From an uncultured Ulvibacter sp. (lineage in GTDB: Bacteria; Bacteroidota; Bacteroidia; Flavobacteriales; Flavobacteriaceae): 64,000 nucleotides of DNA. The translations under genes and the position numbers were made by a program. The notes under the pieces were generated by a model. It was given only the letters and a program-made list of their open reading frames with translations. It did no database searches and had not been told where the DNA came from. The stretch is taken from the NCBI GenBank assembly GCA_938041335.1, contig CALIAF010000020.1, positions 35,859 through 99,858 on the forward strand, read 5' to 3'. Shown here piece after piece: positions 9,242-18,303 of this stretch; positions within the stretch are counted from its first letter, which is position 1; every line of letters begins with the position of its first letter.

Positions 9242-10501
9242 ATGAGAGATTTATTCGATAAGATATATAAAGATAAGGGGCCATTAGGGAAATGGGCAGC
9301 ACATGCAGAAGGATATTTTGTATTTCCGAAGTTAGAAGGACCCATAAGCAATAGAATGCGCTTTAAAGGGAAAGAAGTGATCACCTGGAGTGTCAATGAC
9401 TACCTCGGGCTTGCTAATCACCCAGAAGTGCGTAAAGTTGATGCTGAGGCTGGAGCAGAATACGGATCTGCCTACCCAATGGGAGCACGTATGATGAGCG
9501 GACATACAGATAAGCATGAGCAGTTGCAAAACGAACTTGCAGCATTTGTAAGCAAAGAATCTGCATATTTATTAAACTTTGGGTATCAAGGTATTGTTTC
9601 TTCTATTGATGCTTTAGTGTCAAAAGATGATGTGATCGTATACGATGTTGATGCACACGCTTGTATCATAGATGGGGTACGTTTGCACTTAGGACAGCGC
9701 TTTACGTATAAGCACAACGATATGGAGAGTATCGAGAAGAACTTAGTGCGTGCAACTAAAATGGCGGAGAAAACTGGCGGAGGAATTCTTCTAATTTCTG
9801 AAGGGGTTTTTGGAATGAGAGGGGAGCAAGGAAGATTAAAAGAAATTGTTGCCCTGAAGAAAAAGTTTAATTTTAGACTTTTTGTAGATGATGCACACGG
9901 TTTTGGTACACTGGGTAAAACAGGTGCTGGAGCAGGTGAAGAGCAAGGAGTGCAAGATGATATAGATGTTTATTTTGCAACGTTTGCAAAGTCAATGGCG
10001 TCAACTGGAGCATTTATTGCAGCAGATGATGAGATCATACAATACATGAAGTATAATATGCGATCTCAAATGTTTGCTAAGTCACTACAAATGCAATTGG
10101 TAGTTGGTGCATTAAAGCGTCTTGATATGTTACGTACTATGCCAGAGCTTAAAGAAAAACTATGGGAGAATGTAAACGCCTTACAAGGGGGTTTAAAAGA
10201 GCGTGGCTTTGATATTGGAACCACACAGAGTTGTGTAACGCCAGTATATCTTAAAGGAAGTATCCCAGAAGCCATGGCACTCGTAAAAGATCTTAGAGAA
10301 AATCACGGTGTGTTTTGTTCTATCGTAGTATATCCAGTGATCCCTAAGGGGTTAATATTATTGCGATTAATACCAACAACAACACATACTATGCAAGATA
10401 TTACTGAAACACTAGATGCTTTCTCTGCTATTAGAGAGCGTCTTGAAAACGGAACTTATAAAAGACTATCTGCCGCAATCTCTGCACAGATGGGTGAGTA
10501 A
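9242..10501 (+). CDS. Alpha-oxoamine synthase (serine palmitoyltransferase / cysteate acyltransferase-like)
   Basis: A 419-residue fold-type I PLP enzyme of the family of KBL, BioF, HemA and SPT, which condense an amino acid with an acyl thioester and release CO2. Visible motifs are WSVNDYLGLANHPEV near the N-terminus, DDAHGFG (D217, H219) and the PLP lysine K250 in FATFAKSMAS. The N-terminal extension and the variant GSAYPMGARMMSGHTDKHEQL resemble bacterial SPT-type enzymes more than BioF. In Bacteroidota such enzymes start sphingolipid synthesis from serine or sulfonolipid (capnine) synthesis from cysteate. The preceding cysteine/cysteate synthase-like gene favours the second, but substrate cannot be read from the sequence. 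Start chosen at 9242 because the promoter box overlaps the upstream alternative. Confidence 0.83.
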   Translation: MRDLFDKIYKDKGPLGKWAAHAEGYFVFPKLEGPISNRMRFKGKEVITWSVNDYLGLANHPEVRKVDAEAGAEYGSAYPMGARMMSGHTDKHEQLQNELAAFVSKESAYLLNFGYQGIVSSIDALVSKDDVIVYDVDAHACIIDGVRLHLGQRFTYKHNDMESIEKNLVRATKMAEKTGGGILLISEGVFGMRGEQGRLKEIVALKKKFNFRLFVDDAHGFGTLGKTGAGAGEEQGVQDDIDVYFATFAKSMASTGAFIAADDEIIQYMKYNMRSQMFAKSLQMQLVVGALKRLDMLRTMPELKEKLWENVNALQGGLKERGFDIGTTQSCVTPVYLKGSIPEAMALVKDLRENHGVFCSIVVYPVIPKGLILLRLIPTTTHTMQDITETLDAFSAIRERLENGTYKRLSAAISAQMGE

Positions 10502-10518
10502 TTCTGTTTGATATGTAT

Positions 10519-10550
10519 AAAAAAAGCCAGCATTATTGCTGGCTTTTTTT
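10519..10550. terminator. Bidirectional terminator shared by convergent genes
   Basis: Stem AAAAAGCCAGCA / TGCTGGCTTTTT. The right flank overlaps the stop codon of the convergent minus-strand gene at 10549. Confidence 0.9.
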
Positions 10551-11667
10551 ATAAGTATTTCTTAAAAGTACTCCGCTCTTTATGTTGCACAGGCTTATAG
10601 TCTTTCCAGAGTAATTGCACTGCGGTATTTTCAATTAATTCTGGGTTGGTCTCTACTTTATCAATGCCTTTTGAGTTAAATAAGTTTTGCATTTCTTCAA
10701 AGATGATTGCCGTTACACCTTTGCCTTGATATTCTGGGTCTATCCCTATGAGATAAAAAGCGGCTTTATCGTTCTTACGTTGTGCTTTCCATAAATGATA
10801 CCATCCAAATGGAAATAAGCTCCCGTTTGCCTTTTTTAATGCCTTACTAAAAGAGGGCATCACAATTGAGAATGCTACAAGTTCATCGTTTTTATCTTTA
10901 ATACAAGTAATATAATCTGGTTGAATAAAGCTAAAATACTTCTCTTTGTAATAATCTATTTGGTATTGTTGTATAGGTACAAAAGTCTGTAATGAGTTGT
11001 AGGTTTTGTTTAAGAGTTCAAACATCTTATCAACATATGGTAAAATCTCTTTTTTGCTATTAAATTCAATAACAGAAAGGTTATAGCGCTGTTTTACAAT
11101 GCCAGAAAACTTGGCAACCTTTTCTTTAATAGAAGGAGGAATGCTCAAGCTAAATTCTACCCAGGTTGCTTGTTTCTCAAAGCCTAATTTTTCAAAATGC
11201 TGTGCGTAATAAGGGTGATGATACCATGTGATCATCGTATTCATTTTATCAAAACCGTCCGTTAAAATACCGGCTTTTTCCATGTTTCCAAAACCTACTG
11301 GGCCTTCTATATACTCTAGACCAAGTTCTGCTCCTTTTTCAAATGCTTTAGCAACAAGTGCTTGTGTTACATCAACGTCGTCTATCATATCTAACCATCC
11401 AAAACGAACTTTCTTTTTACCTGTTTCTTGTATTTCTACGTGGTTAATAATAACAGCAATACGGCCTACAGTCTTCCCGTCGCGATAGGCAAGGTAATAT
11501 GCTGCATCTGCATTTTTAAAAACGGGATTCTTATCCTTGTCTAGGGTTTCCATCTCATCATTAATAAGCGGAGGTACCCAAAATGGAGAGTTCTTATAAA
11601 GTGTAAAAGGGAATTTTACAAACTTTTTAATATCCTGTTGGCTGGTAATTTGTTTAACTTCAATCAT
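10549..11667 (-). CDS. GNAT-fold protein of unknown substrate
   Basis: A 372-residue cytosolic protein, longer than a single GNAT domain. The C-terminal part contains YLIGIDPEYQGKGVTAIIFEEM, which fits the acetyl-CoA binding motif A (Q-x-x-G-x-G/A), and later NPELIENTAVQLLWKDYKP, typical of the last GNAT helix. The N-terminal part (KFPFTLYKNSPFWVPPLINDE, then AYYLAYRDGKTVGRIAVIIN) looks like a second, diverged GNAT half. Homologues are common in Bacteroidota, mostly without assigned function. It is convergent with the lipid-type alpha-oxoamine synthase and only 14 bases upstream of the next minus-strand gene's end. A role in N-acylation is possible but not shown. Confidence 0.7.
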   Translation of the reverse strand: MIEVKQITSQQDIKKFVKFPFTLYKNSPFWVPPLINDEMETLDKDKNPVFKNADAAYYLAYRDGKTVGRIAVIINHVEIQETGKKKVRFGWLDMIDDVDVTQALVAKAFEKGAELGLEYIEGPVGFGNMEKAGILTDGFDKMNTMITWYHHPYYAQHFEKLGFEKQATWVEFSLSIPPSIKEKVAKFSGIVKQRYNLSVIEFNSKKEILPYVDKMFELLNKTYNSLQTFVPIQQYQIDYYKEKYFSFIQPDYITCIKDKNDELVAFSIVMPSFSKALKKANGSLFPFGWYHLWKAQRKNDKAAFYLIGIDPEYQGKGVTAIIFEEMQNLFNSKGIDKVETNPELIENTAVQLLWKDYKPVQHKERSTFKKYL

Positions 11668-11681
11668 ACTAATTTAGAAAC

Positions 11682-12731
11682 TTATAGTTTTCTTCCGTCC
11701 TCTCCACCATCTTCTTCTTCGGTTGGATCTAGACCATCTTTACGTTTCTTTTTCTTTGCTTTTTTTGCGTCTTTATTTTTATTCTTCTTATCTCTTTTTG
11801 CCTTGCGGGCATCTGCACCTTTCTCTTCTATGTACTCGTCATCTTCGTGTCTGTCTATTCTATAACTCACACCTATTCTACCATAAGTACGGTTAGGGGT
11901 GTCTTTAAAGTTTAATATAACAGAAGCATCCACCTGAAAATTAGGCGTTACCAGTGCTGCGGCACCACCTCTAAAAAGTTGATCGGCATAGGTATCGCCT
12001 TTAAAGCCTTCATTTTCTACAAATATAGAAAACCAATTTGTTGGAGTATGGGTCAATGTCACTACATACCCAAATTGCTTAGCATCTTCTGTAACTCTAT
12101 TGGCATATAGATTTGTAACTAAAACAAAACCTCCTGCAAAGTTATTTTGTGTTGCCAATACTATTTTAGGGCTCAAGTCTATCTTGTTAATCCCTGGCCT
12201 GGTATTATTTACAAACTTTCCTTCTGGATCTTCAATAAAATCTACATTAAGACCAGCGTATAAAGAGACTGCTGGTATTAAATCTGCCCATTGTATTTTG
12301 TGATTTGCGTGATAACTATGGAGATTAGGTCCTTTTTTATCCATCTTGAGATAAGGGTCATACAATAAGTATTTTGCCCCTATGGTATTGCTTCGGAAAT
12401 TTGAAAAACTTGTTTCTTGGTCCGTCATACGTGTGTCAATCACCTTGTTGCGCTGAAAACTTCCCATTATACTCACCTCAAGAGCTTCTTTCCAAACACC
12501 GTAACGTACTGAATAATCTATATTAAATGCGTTTGTTTCTGTGAAAATTAGACGATGGTCTTCTTTACCCAAGTTTAGACCTCCTTCAAACTGGAGTACA
12601 TTGGTACCAACAGCAAATGCGCCCTGAGAGCTCCCTGGCCGGTTAGAATTTAGTTCATCTGTGTATTGTGCAAAAATAGAAACGGAGGTTCCTAAAATAA
12701 GAAATATGCTTAGCAGAAAACGTTGATACAT
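11682..12731 (-). CDS. Outer-membrane beta-barrel (transporter-like) protein with Lys/Asp tail
   Basis: Signal peptide (FLLSIFLILGTSVSIFAQ) followed by about 280 residues of alternating aromatic/glycine beta-strand sequence beginning LNSNRPGSSQGAFAVGTNVLQFEGG. This is the start seen in Bacteroidota 'transporter' outer-membrane proteins of the phenol-degradation (MetA-pathway) type. The last about 45 residues are highly charged (KAKRDKKNKNKDAKKAKKKK), so the barrel ends before the C-terminus. Three in-frame ATGs exist. A TATCTTTG box at 12750-12757 puts the transcript start near 12743, which supports the ATG at 12731 over those at 12740 and 12770. It is upstream of the GNAT-like gene on the same strand with 14 bases between, so probably an operon. 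Substrate unknown. Confidence 0.75.
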   Translation of the reverse strand: MYQRFLLSIFLILGTSVSIFAQYTDELNSNRPGSSQGAFAVGTNVLQFEGGLNLGKEDHRLIFTETNAFNIDYSVRYGVWKEALEVSIMGSFQRNKVIDTRMTDQETSFSNFRSNTIGAKYLLYDPYLKMDKKGPNLHSYHANHKIQWADLIPAVSLYAGLNVDFIEDPEGKFVNNTRPGINKIDLSPKIVLATQNNFAGGFVLVTNLYANRVTEDAKQFGYVVTLTHTPTNWFSIFVENEGFKGDTYADQLFRGGAAALVTPNFQVDASVILNFKDTPNRTYGRIGVSYRIDRHEDDEYIEEKGADARKAKRDKKNKNKDAKKAKKKKRKDGLDPTEEEDGGEDGRKL

Positions 12732-12749
12732 ACGATACATAGGTTTAGT

Positions 12750-12757
12750 CAAAGATA
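12750..12757 (-). promoter_or_regulatory. -7 box (TATCTTTG, minus strand) of the outer-membrane protein gene
   Basis: Exact TAnnTTTG match on the minus strand. It lies inside the longest open frame and therefore decides the start codon. Confidence 0.6.
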
Positions 12758-12786
12758 TAAGATTTATCATTTATTTAATAGTTTGA

Positions 12787-12820
12787 TTTGTTCTTTTTTA
12801 AACAGTTATCTGTAATTTTG
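12787..12820 (+). promoter_or_regulatory. Promoter of the DUF4834 gene
   Basis: TTTG at 12787-12790, 22 bases, then TAATTTTG at 12813-12820. Both elements match the Bacteroidota consensus, 19 bases before the ATG at 12840. Confidence 0.7.
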
Positions 12821-12839
12821 AGTTTCACAATAAAACAAT

Positions 12840-13106
12840 ATGGAGATCCTTAAAACGGTTTTAATTATACTCTTGGTATACTTTGCTTTAAAGTTTATCA
12901 TAAAGTTGACTTGGCCCTATTTAGTGAAGTATATGACCAAAAAGGCAGGTGAAAAGTTGGCAAAGTCTTTTGGGCAGAATCCTTTTGAAAATAATGCAAC
13001 CGAGAGAAAAGAAGGTGAAGTAATTATAGAACGTCCTGCTTCAAATACAAGAAAGACAAATGACAGCGTGGGCGAATATGTAGATTTTGAAGAGGTAAAA
13101 GAATAA
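12840..13106 (+). CDS. DUF4834 family small membrane protein
   Basis: An 88-residue protein with one N-terminal membrane helix (VLIILLVYFALKFIIKLTWP). A basic stretch follows and then a polar, probably cytosolic tail ending GEYVDFEEVKE. The conserved acidic ending G-E-Y-V-D-F-E-E is typical of DUF4834 proteins, which are found in Bacteroidota, often just before a YfhO gene as here. Function unknown. Divergent from the outer-membrane protein gene; the two promoters share the gap of about 110 bases. Confidence 0.8.
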   Translation: MEILKTVLIILLVYFALKFIIKLTWPYLVKYMTKKAGEKLAKSFGQNPFENNATERKEGEVIIERPASNTRKTNDSVGEYVDFEEVKE

Positions 13107-13157
13107 TTGCACCTTGTCAAGGTTATAAATCTCAGGTTTCACAACCATATCCTCAGC

Positions 13158-13165
13158 TATTTTTG
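13158..13165 (+). promoter_or_regulatory. -7 box (TATTTTTG) before yfhO
   Basis: Exact TAnnTTTG match 35 bases before the ATG at 13200. The -33 element is not clear. Confidence 0.5.
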
Positions 13166-13199
13166 TTATTTTTCGGCTTCTTAAAAACACTTCCTTTTT

Positions 13200-15641
13200 A
13201 TGTCTTTTCAACTAAAAAAGTTTCTTCCTCACGTAATAGTTCTCGTTCTTTTTGTAGTTGCCGCTTTGGCTTATTTTAGCCCGGTTTTACAAAATAAAGT
13301 GATTTTCCAAAGTGATATTGCTCAGTACCAAGGGATGGCAAAGCAGTTAAAGGATTATAGAGCGGCAGGGGACGAAATTTATTGGACAGACGCCGCCTTT
13401 GGAGGTATGCCTACCTACCAACTAGGGGCAAAGTATCCGCATAACTACATCAAAAAATTAGACCTCGCACTGCGTTTTTTACCAAGACCAGCAGATTATT
13501 TGTTTCTATATTTTATTGGGTTGTACATTTTATTACTCGTGCTAAAATTAGATTATAAGCTCGCCTTTGTTGGTGCACTTGCTTTCGGGTTTTCTACTTA
13601 TCTCATCATTATACTTGGCGTTGGGCACAACGCAAAAGCACATGCTATTGCATATATGCCGCTTGTTCTTAGTGGTGTCCTACTCACTTTTAGAGGTAAA
13701 TATGTCTGGGGCTTTTTACTTACTTGTGTCGCCATGGCCTTAGAGTTGGTTACAAATCACTTCCAGATGACCTATTATTTAGGCTTGTTAGTGCTTTGTA
13801 TTGGGATTGCCTATTTAATAGACGCTTTCAAGAAAGGCATGCTGCCGCACTTTGCTAAAGCCGTGGGCGTGATGCTGGTAGCTGTTATGCTGGCCCTAGG
13901 ATTAAATGCCACTAATATCTTGGCTACAAAAGAATATGCAGATACTTCTACACGTGGTAAAACCGAGCTTACTATTAATGCAGATGGTACGCAAAAAGAG
14001 ATTAGCGAAGGTTTAGACTATGATTATATTACAGAGTACAGTTATGGAAGATTAGAGAGTTTAAATTTATTTATCCCTCGTTTTATGGGTGGTGGTTCTG
14101 GAGATCCTTTACCCGAAGAGTCGGCAACGGTAGATGCATTGTTGCGTACCGGAAAATCACAAGAAGAATTGGTTTCTATTTTACAACAAGTGCCAGTGTA
14201 TTGGGGAGATCAGCGCATTGTTGCTGCTCCAGCTTACATAGGTGCGGTGGTTATATTTTTGGCGGTATTGGCGCTATTTTTAGTGCGCGGAAGACTTAAA
14301 TGGTGGGTAGTGTCGGCATTTTTCTTGACCTTATTTTTATCTTGGGGGCGTAACTTCTCTTTCTTGACAGAACTCTTTATTGAGTATGTCCCATATTACA
14401 ACAAGTTTAGAGCCGTGTCATCAATACAAGTCATTATTGAGCTCATTATGCCTATTCTTGCGGTAGTTGGATTGCATCAATTACTCAATGAATTTGTAAA
14501 GACAGAACAGAAAAAGAAGGCATTTTATTATACTTCTGGTATCGTTGGTGGGCTTACCATTATCTTCTTATTATTTAAAAACTCGTTGTTCAGTTTTGCA
14601 AGTCCTATAGATGCAGATCTAGCGTCATATTATAAATTGCCTTTTACTTTTGTAGACGCTATGCGAGAAGATAGAGCAGCAATCTTTACATCAGATGCTT
14701 TACGAACGCTGCTATTTGTGGTGTTAGCTGCTGCTGCATTATACTTATATCTTAAAAAGAAGATTAAAGAGGTGCCACTTATTGCTATTCTTGCCATTCT
14801 TATTGTGGTTGACCTTGTAGGTGTAGACAGGAGATATGTAAATAATGACGATTTTGTAAAGGCTCGTGTCATGGAAAAACCTTTCCCAGAAAACGGTGCT
14901 AATTTACAGATTGCAAAAGATGACGGTTATTATAGAGTGATTGATGCAACAACAGAACCGTTTAATAGCGGAGCAGCAAGTTACTATCATAATGCGCTAG
15001 GTGGCTATCATGCTGCTAAGCCAGGTAGAATGCAGGATCTAAATGAGTTTTATATTAGTCAAGGCGATATAGGGGTGCTTAATATGATGAATGTGAAATA
15101 CATTATCACCCAGAATGGTAACCAAGGTCCAATTGCTCAGCGCAATCCATATGCAAACGGCCCAGCTTGGTTTGTTGAAAATGTGATTTTTGCAGAAAGT
15201 GCGGATCAAGAAATTACATTTTTAGACAGTTTAGATACCAAACGAACGGCTATCATTCATAAAGATTTTAAAGCCCAGATTCCTACTGCGGCTATAGTAA
15301 GAGATTCTACTGCAACCATAGAAATGACAGGGCAAAAGCCAGAGCATATTGTGTATGAGACAAGTTCTACATCACCACAATTAGCGCTATTTTCTGAGGT
15401 GTATTACCCCGCAGGTTGGAATGCATATATAGATGGCGAAGCGATAGATCATTTTAGAGCAAATTATGTGTTGCGTGCTATGGCATTACCAGCAGGAAAT
15501 CATAAAGTAGAATTTAAATTTGAGCCTAAAGTGGTGCAAACTGGTAGTACAGTGAGTTTGATAAGTTCGATACTTGTTCTGCTATTGTTAGCCAGTGGTT
15601 TGTACTTTACTTTTAAGAAAGACAAGCACGTTTCAGAATGA
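13200..15641 (+). CDS. YfhO family polytopic membrane protein
   Basis: An 813-residue inner-membrane protein with about 12 hydrophobic helices between residues 10 and 550. A soluble, probably extracytoplasmic domain of about 230 residues follows, then a last helix (VSLISSILVLLLLASGLYFTF) before a short basic tail. The N-terminal layout, with FQSDIAQYQGM and DAAFGGMPTYQLGAKYPHN in the first external loop, is that of YfhO/GT-C-like proteins. In Bacillus, YfhO adds sugars to lipoteichoic acid using undecaprenyl-linked donors. The Bacteroidota branch is uncharacterised. The gene overlaps the next glycosyltransferase by 4 bases (ATGA), so they are translationally coupled and probably act in the same surface glycan pathway. 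Confidence 0.85.
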   Translation: MSFQLKKFLPHVIVLVLFVVAALAYFSPVLQNKVIFQSDIAQYQGMAKQLKDYRAAGDEIYWTDAAFGGMPTYQLGAKYPHNYIKKLDLALRFLPRPADYLFLYFIGLYILLLVLKLDYKLAFVGALAFGFSTYLIIILGVGHNAKAHAIAYMPLVLSGVLLTFRGKYVWGFLLTCVAMALELVTNHFQMTYYLGLLVLCIGIAYLIDAFKKGMLPHFAKAVGVMLVAVMLALGLNATNILATKEYADTSTRGKTELTINADGTQKEISEGLDYDYITEYSYGRLESLNLFIPRFMGGGSGDPLPEESATVDALLRTGKSQEELVSILQQVPVYWGDQRIVAAPAYIGAVVIFLAVLALFLVRGRLKWWVVSAFFLTLFLSWGRNFSFLTELFIEYVPYYNKFRAVSSIQVIIELIMPILAVVGLHQLLNEFVKTEQKKKAFYYTSGIVGGLTIIFLLFKNSLFSFASPIDADLASYYKLPFTFVDAMREDRAAIFTSDALRTLLFVVLAAAALYLYLKKKIKEVPLIAILAILIVVDLVGVDRRYVNNDDFVKARVMEKPFPENGANLQIAKDDGYYRVIDATTEPFNSGAASYYHNALGGYHAAKPGRMQDLNEFYISQGDIGVLNMMNVKYIITQNGNQGPIAQRNPYANGPAWFVENVIFAESADQEITFLDSLDTKRTAIIHKDFKAQIPTAAIVRDSTATIEMTGQKPEHIVYETSSTSPQLALFSEVYYPAGWNAYIDGEAIDHFRANYVLRAMALPAGNHKVEFKFEPKVVQTGSTVSLISSILVLLLLASGLYFTFKKDKHVSE

Positions 15642-16918
15642 AAAAAGTACTGGTCATAAGCTATTATTGGCCTCCAGCAGGTGGGCCAGGCGTACAACGC
15701 TGGCTTAAGTTTGTAAAATACTTTTCAGATAACGGTATTGAGCCATATGTTTATATTCCAGAAAACCCTCACTATCCTCTAGTGGATGCAAGTTTTACTT
15801 CGGAAATACCCAAGGAAGCTACCATCATTAAAAGACCTATTAAGGAGCCTTATGGCTTGGCAAAGCTATTTTCAAAAAGGAATACTCAAAATATGAGTAG
15901 TGGGATGCTCACACAAAAAAATCCTTCATTGCTTTCAAAAGTAATGCTCTTTGTTAGAGGAAACCTATTTATCCCAGATGCAAGAGTAGGGTGGGTAAAG
16001 CCTTCTGTTTCTTTTCTTTCAGAATATCTAGTGGCTAATCATATTGATACTATAGTGACCACAGGGCCGCCACATAGTTTACACCTCATAGGCTTGCAAC
16101 TAAAAGAAAAGCTTGCAGTGAAGTGGCTAGCAGACTTTAGAGACCCTTGGACCACAATACATTATCATAAATCATTGCGATTAACAAGAGCTTCGGAAAA
16201 AAAGCACAAAAATTTGGAGCGCGAGGTGTTAAATAATGCGGATTATATTACCGTTACCAGCCCTACCACAAAAAAAGAATTTGAAGTGATTACTTCCAGA
16301 CCTATTCAAGTGATCACAAATGGATATGAAGAACAATCTTATGAGCAAGTCACGTTAAGCACTTCTTTTTCTATTGCTCATATCGGATCTTTATTAACAG
16401 CGCGTAATCCAATTGTTTTATGGGAAGTACTCAAAGAGTTAAAAGAGGAGAATAGTGCCTTTGCAAATGATCTTTCTTTAGTGTTTGCTGGTGTAGTGAG
16501 TGAAGAAGTGTTTGCGAGTTTACATAGTTACGGACTTCAAGATCAACTAGATATTCATGGGTACCTTTCTCATGAAAAAGCATTACAATTACAGCGAAGT
16601 TCTCAATTATTATTATTGCTTGAGATGGATCAGCCAGAAACCAAGGCCATCATCCCAGGAAAATTATTTGAGTATCTACAGGCAAGACGTCCCATTGTTG
16701 CGATGGGTCCAGATGGTAGTGATATGGAAGGTGTTTTGACCAGTACAAACAGCGGTCAGTTTTTCAGTCCTCAAGGTAAAAAAGAATTAAAAGATCACAT
16801 TTTAGATTGCTATGCACTTTACCTTAATGATGAGCTTGGCACAAATGGATCATCAATAGCACATTTCAGTAGGAAAAATTTAACTACAAAAATGGCCGAT
16901 TTATTAAAGTCTTTATAA
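15638..16918 (+). CDS. Glycosyltransferase, GT4-type (GT-B fold)
   Basis: A 426-residue protein starting MKKVLVISYYWPPAGGPGVQ, the glycine-rich loop typical of N-terminal domains of GT4 enzymes. The sequence KWLADFRDPWT and the UDP-sugar region IPGKLFEYLQARRPIVAMGPDGSD, with the family's E-x-x-x-A/R-x-P-I pattern, are seen in the C-terminal Rossmann domain. No membrane segment. It is coupled to yfhO by a 4-base overlap. A cytosolic sugar transfer to a lipid-linked glycan is likely; donor and acceptor are unknown. Confidence 0.85.
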   Translation: MKKVLVISYYWPPAGGPGVQRWLKFVKYFSDNGIEPYVYIPENPHYPLVDASFTSEIPKEATIIKRPIKEPYGLAKLFSKRNTQNMSSGMLTQKNPSLLSKVMLFVRGNLFIPDARVGWVKPSVSFLSEYLVANHIDTIVTTGPPHSLHLIGLQLKEKLAVKWLADFRDPWTTIHYHKSLRLTRASEKKHKNLEREVLNNADYITVTSPTTKKEFEVITSRPIQVITNGYEEQSYEQVTLSTSFSIAHIGSLLTARNPIVLWEVLKELKEENSAFANDLSLVFAGVVSEEVFASLHSYGLQDQLDIHGYLSHEKALQLQRSSQLLLLLEMDQPETKAIIPGKLFEYLQARRPIVAMGPDGSDMEGVLTSTNSGQFFSPQGKKELKDHILDCYALYLNDELGTNGSSIAHFSRKNLTTKMADLLKSL

Positions 16919-16921
16919 ACG

Positions 16922-16959
16922 AGAAATCCCCGCTCGGCAGATGCCTTACGGGGATTTCT
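16922..16959. terminator. Terminator hairpin between convergent genes
   Basis: Stem AGAAATCCCCG / CGGGGATTTCT with a nested GGCA / TGCC hairpin. The T run is weak. On the minus strand it directly follows the shared motif AATTTTTGGTTGGTTAG (see 18544-18606 for the second copy). Confidence 0.7.
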
Positions 16960-16979
16960 AACTAACCAACCAAAAATTC

Positions 16980-18230
16980 TTATAGTCCTCTACCTCTTCT
17001 TGTTGAAGAAGACTTTGACTTTGTACTTCTACTAGGAGCACTACTTTTTGCGCGTGATCCAGAGTTTCTTGCTACTGTTTTTCTTGAACTAGAAGGCTTT
17101 GATACACTTCTACTACTTTTTCTACTTGGAGCATTTGCTACAGATCTAGTTGATCTAGTGCTTTGTGCTTTAGTATTGCGAGTTGCAGGTCTACTTTTTA
17201 CAGTTGAACGTCCTTTAGAGCTTGCAACGCTAGGTCTTCCTTGTGTAGATCTTTTACTTACAGCTGGACGACTTTTAGAGTTTGATACTGCAGGTCTACC
17301 TTGAGAAGGACTTGTGCCCATTGTACGTTTTGATCTATCACTTTTTGTTGCAATATCTCCACGATTAGTCATTGGTCTTCCTTTAGTTGCAGGACGTGTA
17401 CTTAAAGATGTTCCTCTTTTAGAATCACGTGCTATATTTCTATCACCTCTGTTAGCATTTGCTAAGTCTGTATTGTCTATTCGGTAATTGTTACCAATGG
17501 CCGTATTTGTTCTACGCGGGTTGTAATCGCTGTTTCTTGCTACACGACCATCTCTGTGGTGTGTGCGACTACCTGGTCTGTAAAAATCTCTTCTTGCATT
17601 ACGGTAAGCGCTTCTATGTCTATTGTTGTAATAGTTTCTATGGTGGTGGTAGCTATAACGAATAGGAGTATAAAATCTTCTATAAGGATAGTCGTACACT
17701 ACGCAGCTATTAAATAATGGGAACGAATAGTACGCGTGCCAAGGTCTGTATACGTAGTAAGGGTTATAAGTATTTATAAATCCTGTATAGTGCGAGTAAA
17801 CACCGTAGTTGTTATAGTGTACAAACAATCCACCTACATTTACAATACGTCTGTTATTGTATCTAATCTCTACGTTACCTGCTTGAGTAATTCTTCCAAA
17901 TTCATCATAATACACTCCTACATCTTCAATCTGTATAATCGCACCGTAATCATCATACTGTACATATGCTTCATAATCTTGTCCTCCATTATATGAAGCA
18001 GTAACACCGGGAGCATGTACAGTTACGTTTACATTAGAACCTTGATTGGCTCCTACATAAACAAAGTCAAACTGACCGTCCGTAAATATTGAAAATTCTA
18101 CACCACCTTCAGTAAAGATGAAGCTTTTTCCATATCCGCGTCTATTTGCATCGTCTTCTACGGTTGATGCTGCCGTTGCTGTTAGTCCTACTAGTAGGAA
18201 ACTAAATAAAAGTGCTGTTACTTTTTTCAT
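16980..18230 (-). CDS. Secreted protein with aromatic N-terminal part and Arg/Ser/Lys-rich tail
   Basis: A 416-residue protein of unrecognised family. It has a signal peptide (VTALLFSFLLVGLTATAAS), then about 135 residues of Tyr/Asn/Gly-rich strands with repeats of the form Y-D-x-x-G-x-I (YDDYGAIIQIEDVGVYYD, YDEFGRITQAGNVEIRY). A Tyr/His/Arg-rich stretch follows, and the last about 200 residues are nearly all Arg, Ser, Lys, Thr and Gly (SSTRRGRGL at the end). The start at 18230 gives the signal peptide. The N-terminal part is paralogous to the next gene (18606-19214): both share a TDG-F-FxF segment, the repeats and GFIN. The very basic tail may bind DNA, LPS or other anionic polymers; this is inference. 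Promoter appears sigma-54-like. Confidence 0.7.
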   Translation of the reverse strand: MKKVTALLFSFLLVGLTATAASTVEDDANRRGYGKSFIFTEGGVEFSIFTDGQFDFVYVGANQGSNVNVTVHAPGVTASYNGGQDYEAYVQYDDYGAIIQIEDVGVYYDEFGRITQAGNVEIRYNNRRIVNVGGLFVHYNNYGVYSHYTGFINTYNPYYVYRPWHAYYSFPLFNSCVVYDYPYRRFYTPIRYSYHHHRNYYNNRHRSAYRNARRDFYRPGSRTHHRDGRVARNSDYNPRRTNTAIGNNYRIDNTDLANANRGDRNIARDSKRGTSLSTRPATKGRPMTNRGDIATKSDRSKRTMGTSPSQGRPAVSNSKSRPAVSKRSTQGRPSVASSKGRSTVKSRPATRNTKAQSTRSTRSVANAPSRKSSRSVSKPSSSRKTVARNSGSRAKSSAPSRSTKSKSSSTRRGRGL

Positions 18231-18287
18231 AATCTTGTGTTTTAAATGGTACAAACTTTTTTGGAAAGCTAAATACGATTTACATAA

Positions 18288-18303
18288 TACAAGGAGCGTG
18301 CCA
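18288..18303 (-). promoter_or_regulatory. Sigma-54-like promoter of the 416-residue secreted protein gene
   Basis: On the minus strand TGGCACG, 4 bases, TTGTA, preceded by TTTT. The sigma-54 consensus is TGGCACG-N4-TTGCW, so there is one mismatch at the -12 GC. No TAnnTTTG box is found between it and the ATG at 18230. Predicted start near 18278. Confidence 0.6.

Noticed and set aside
11638..11865. Plus-strand ORF rich in Ser and Phe
   Set aside because: Antisense to the Lys/Asp-rich tail of the outer-membrane protein; its composition is a mirror of that tail.
17459..17665. Cys- and Tyr-rich plus-strand ORF
   Set aside because: Antisense to the Tyr/His/Arg-rich part of the 416-residue secreted protein; no independent evidence.
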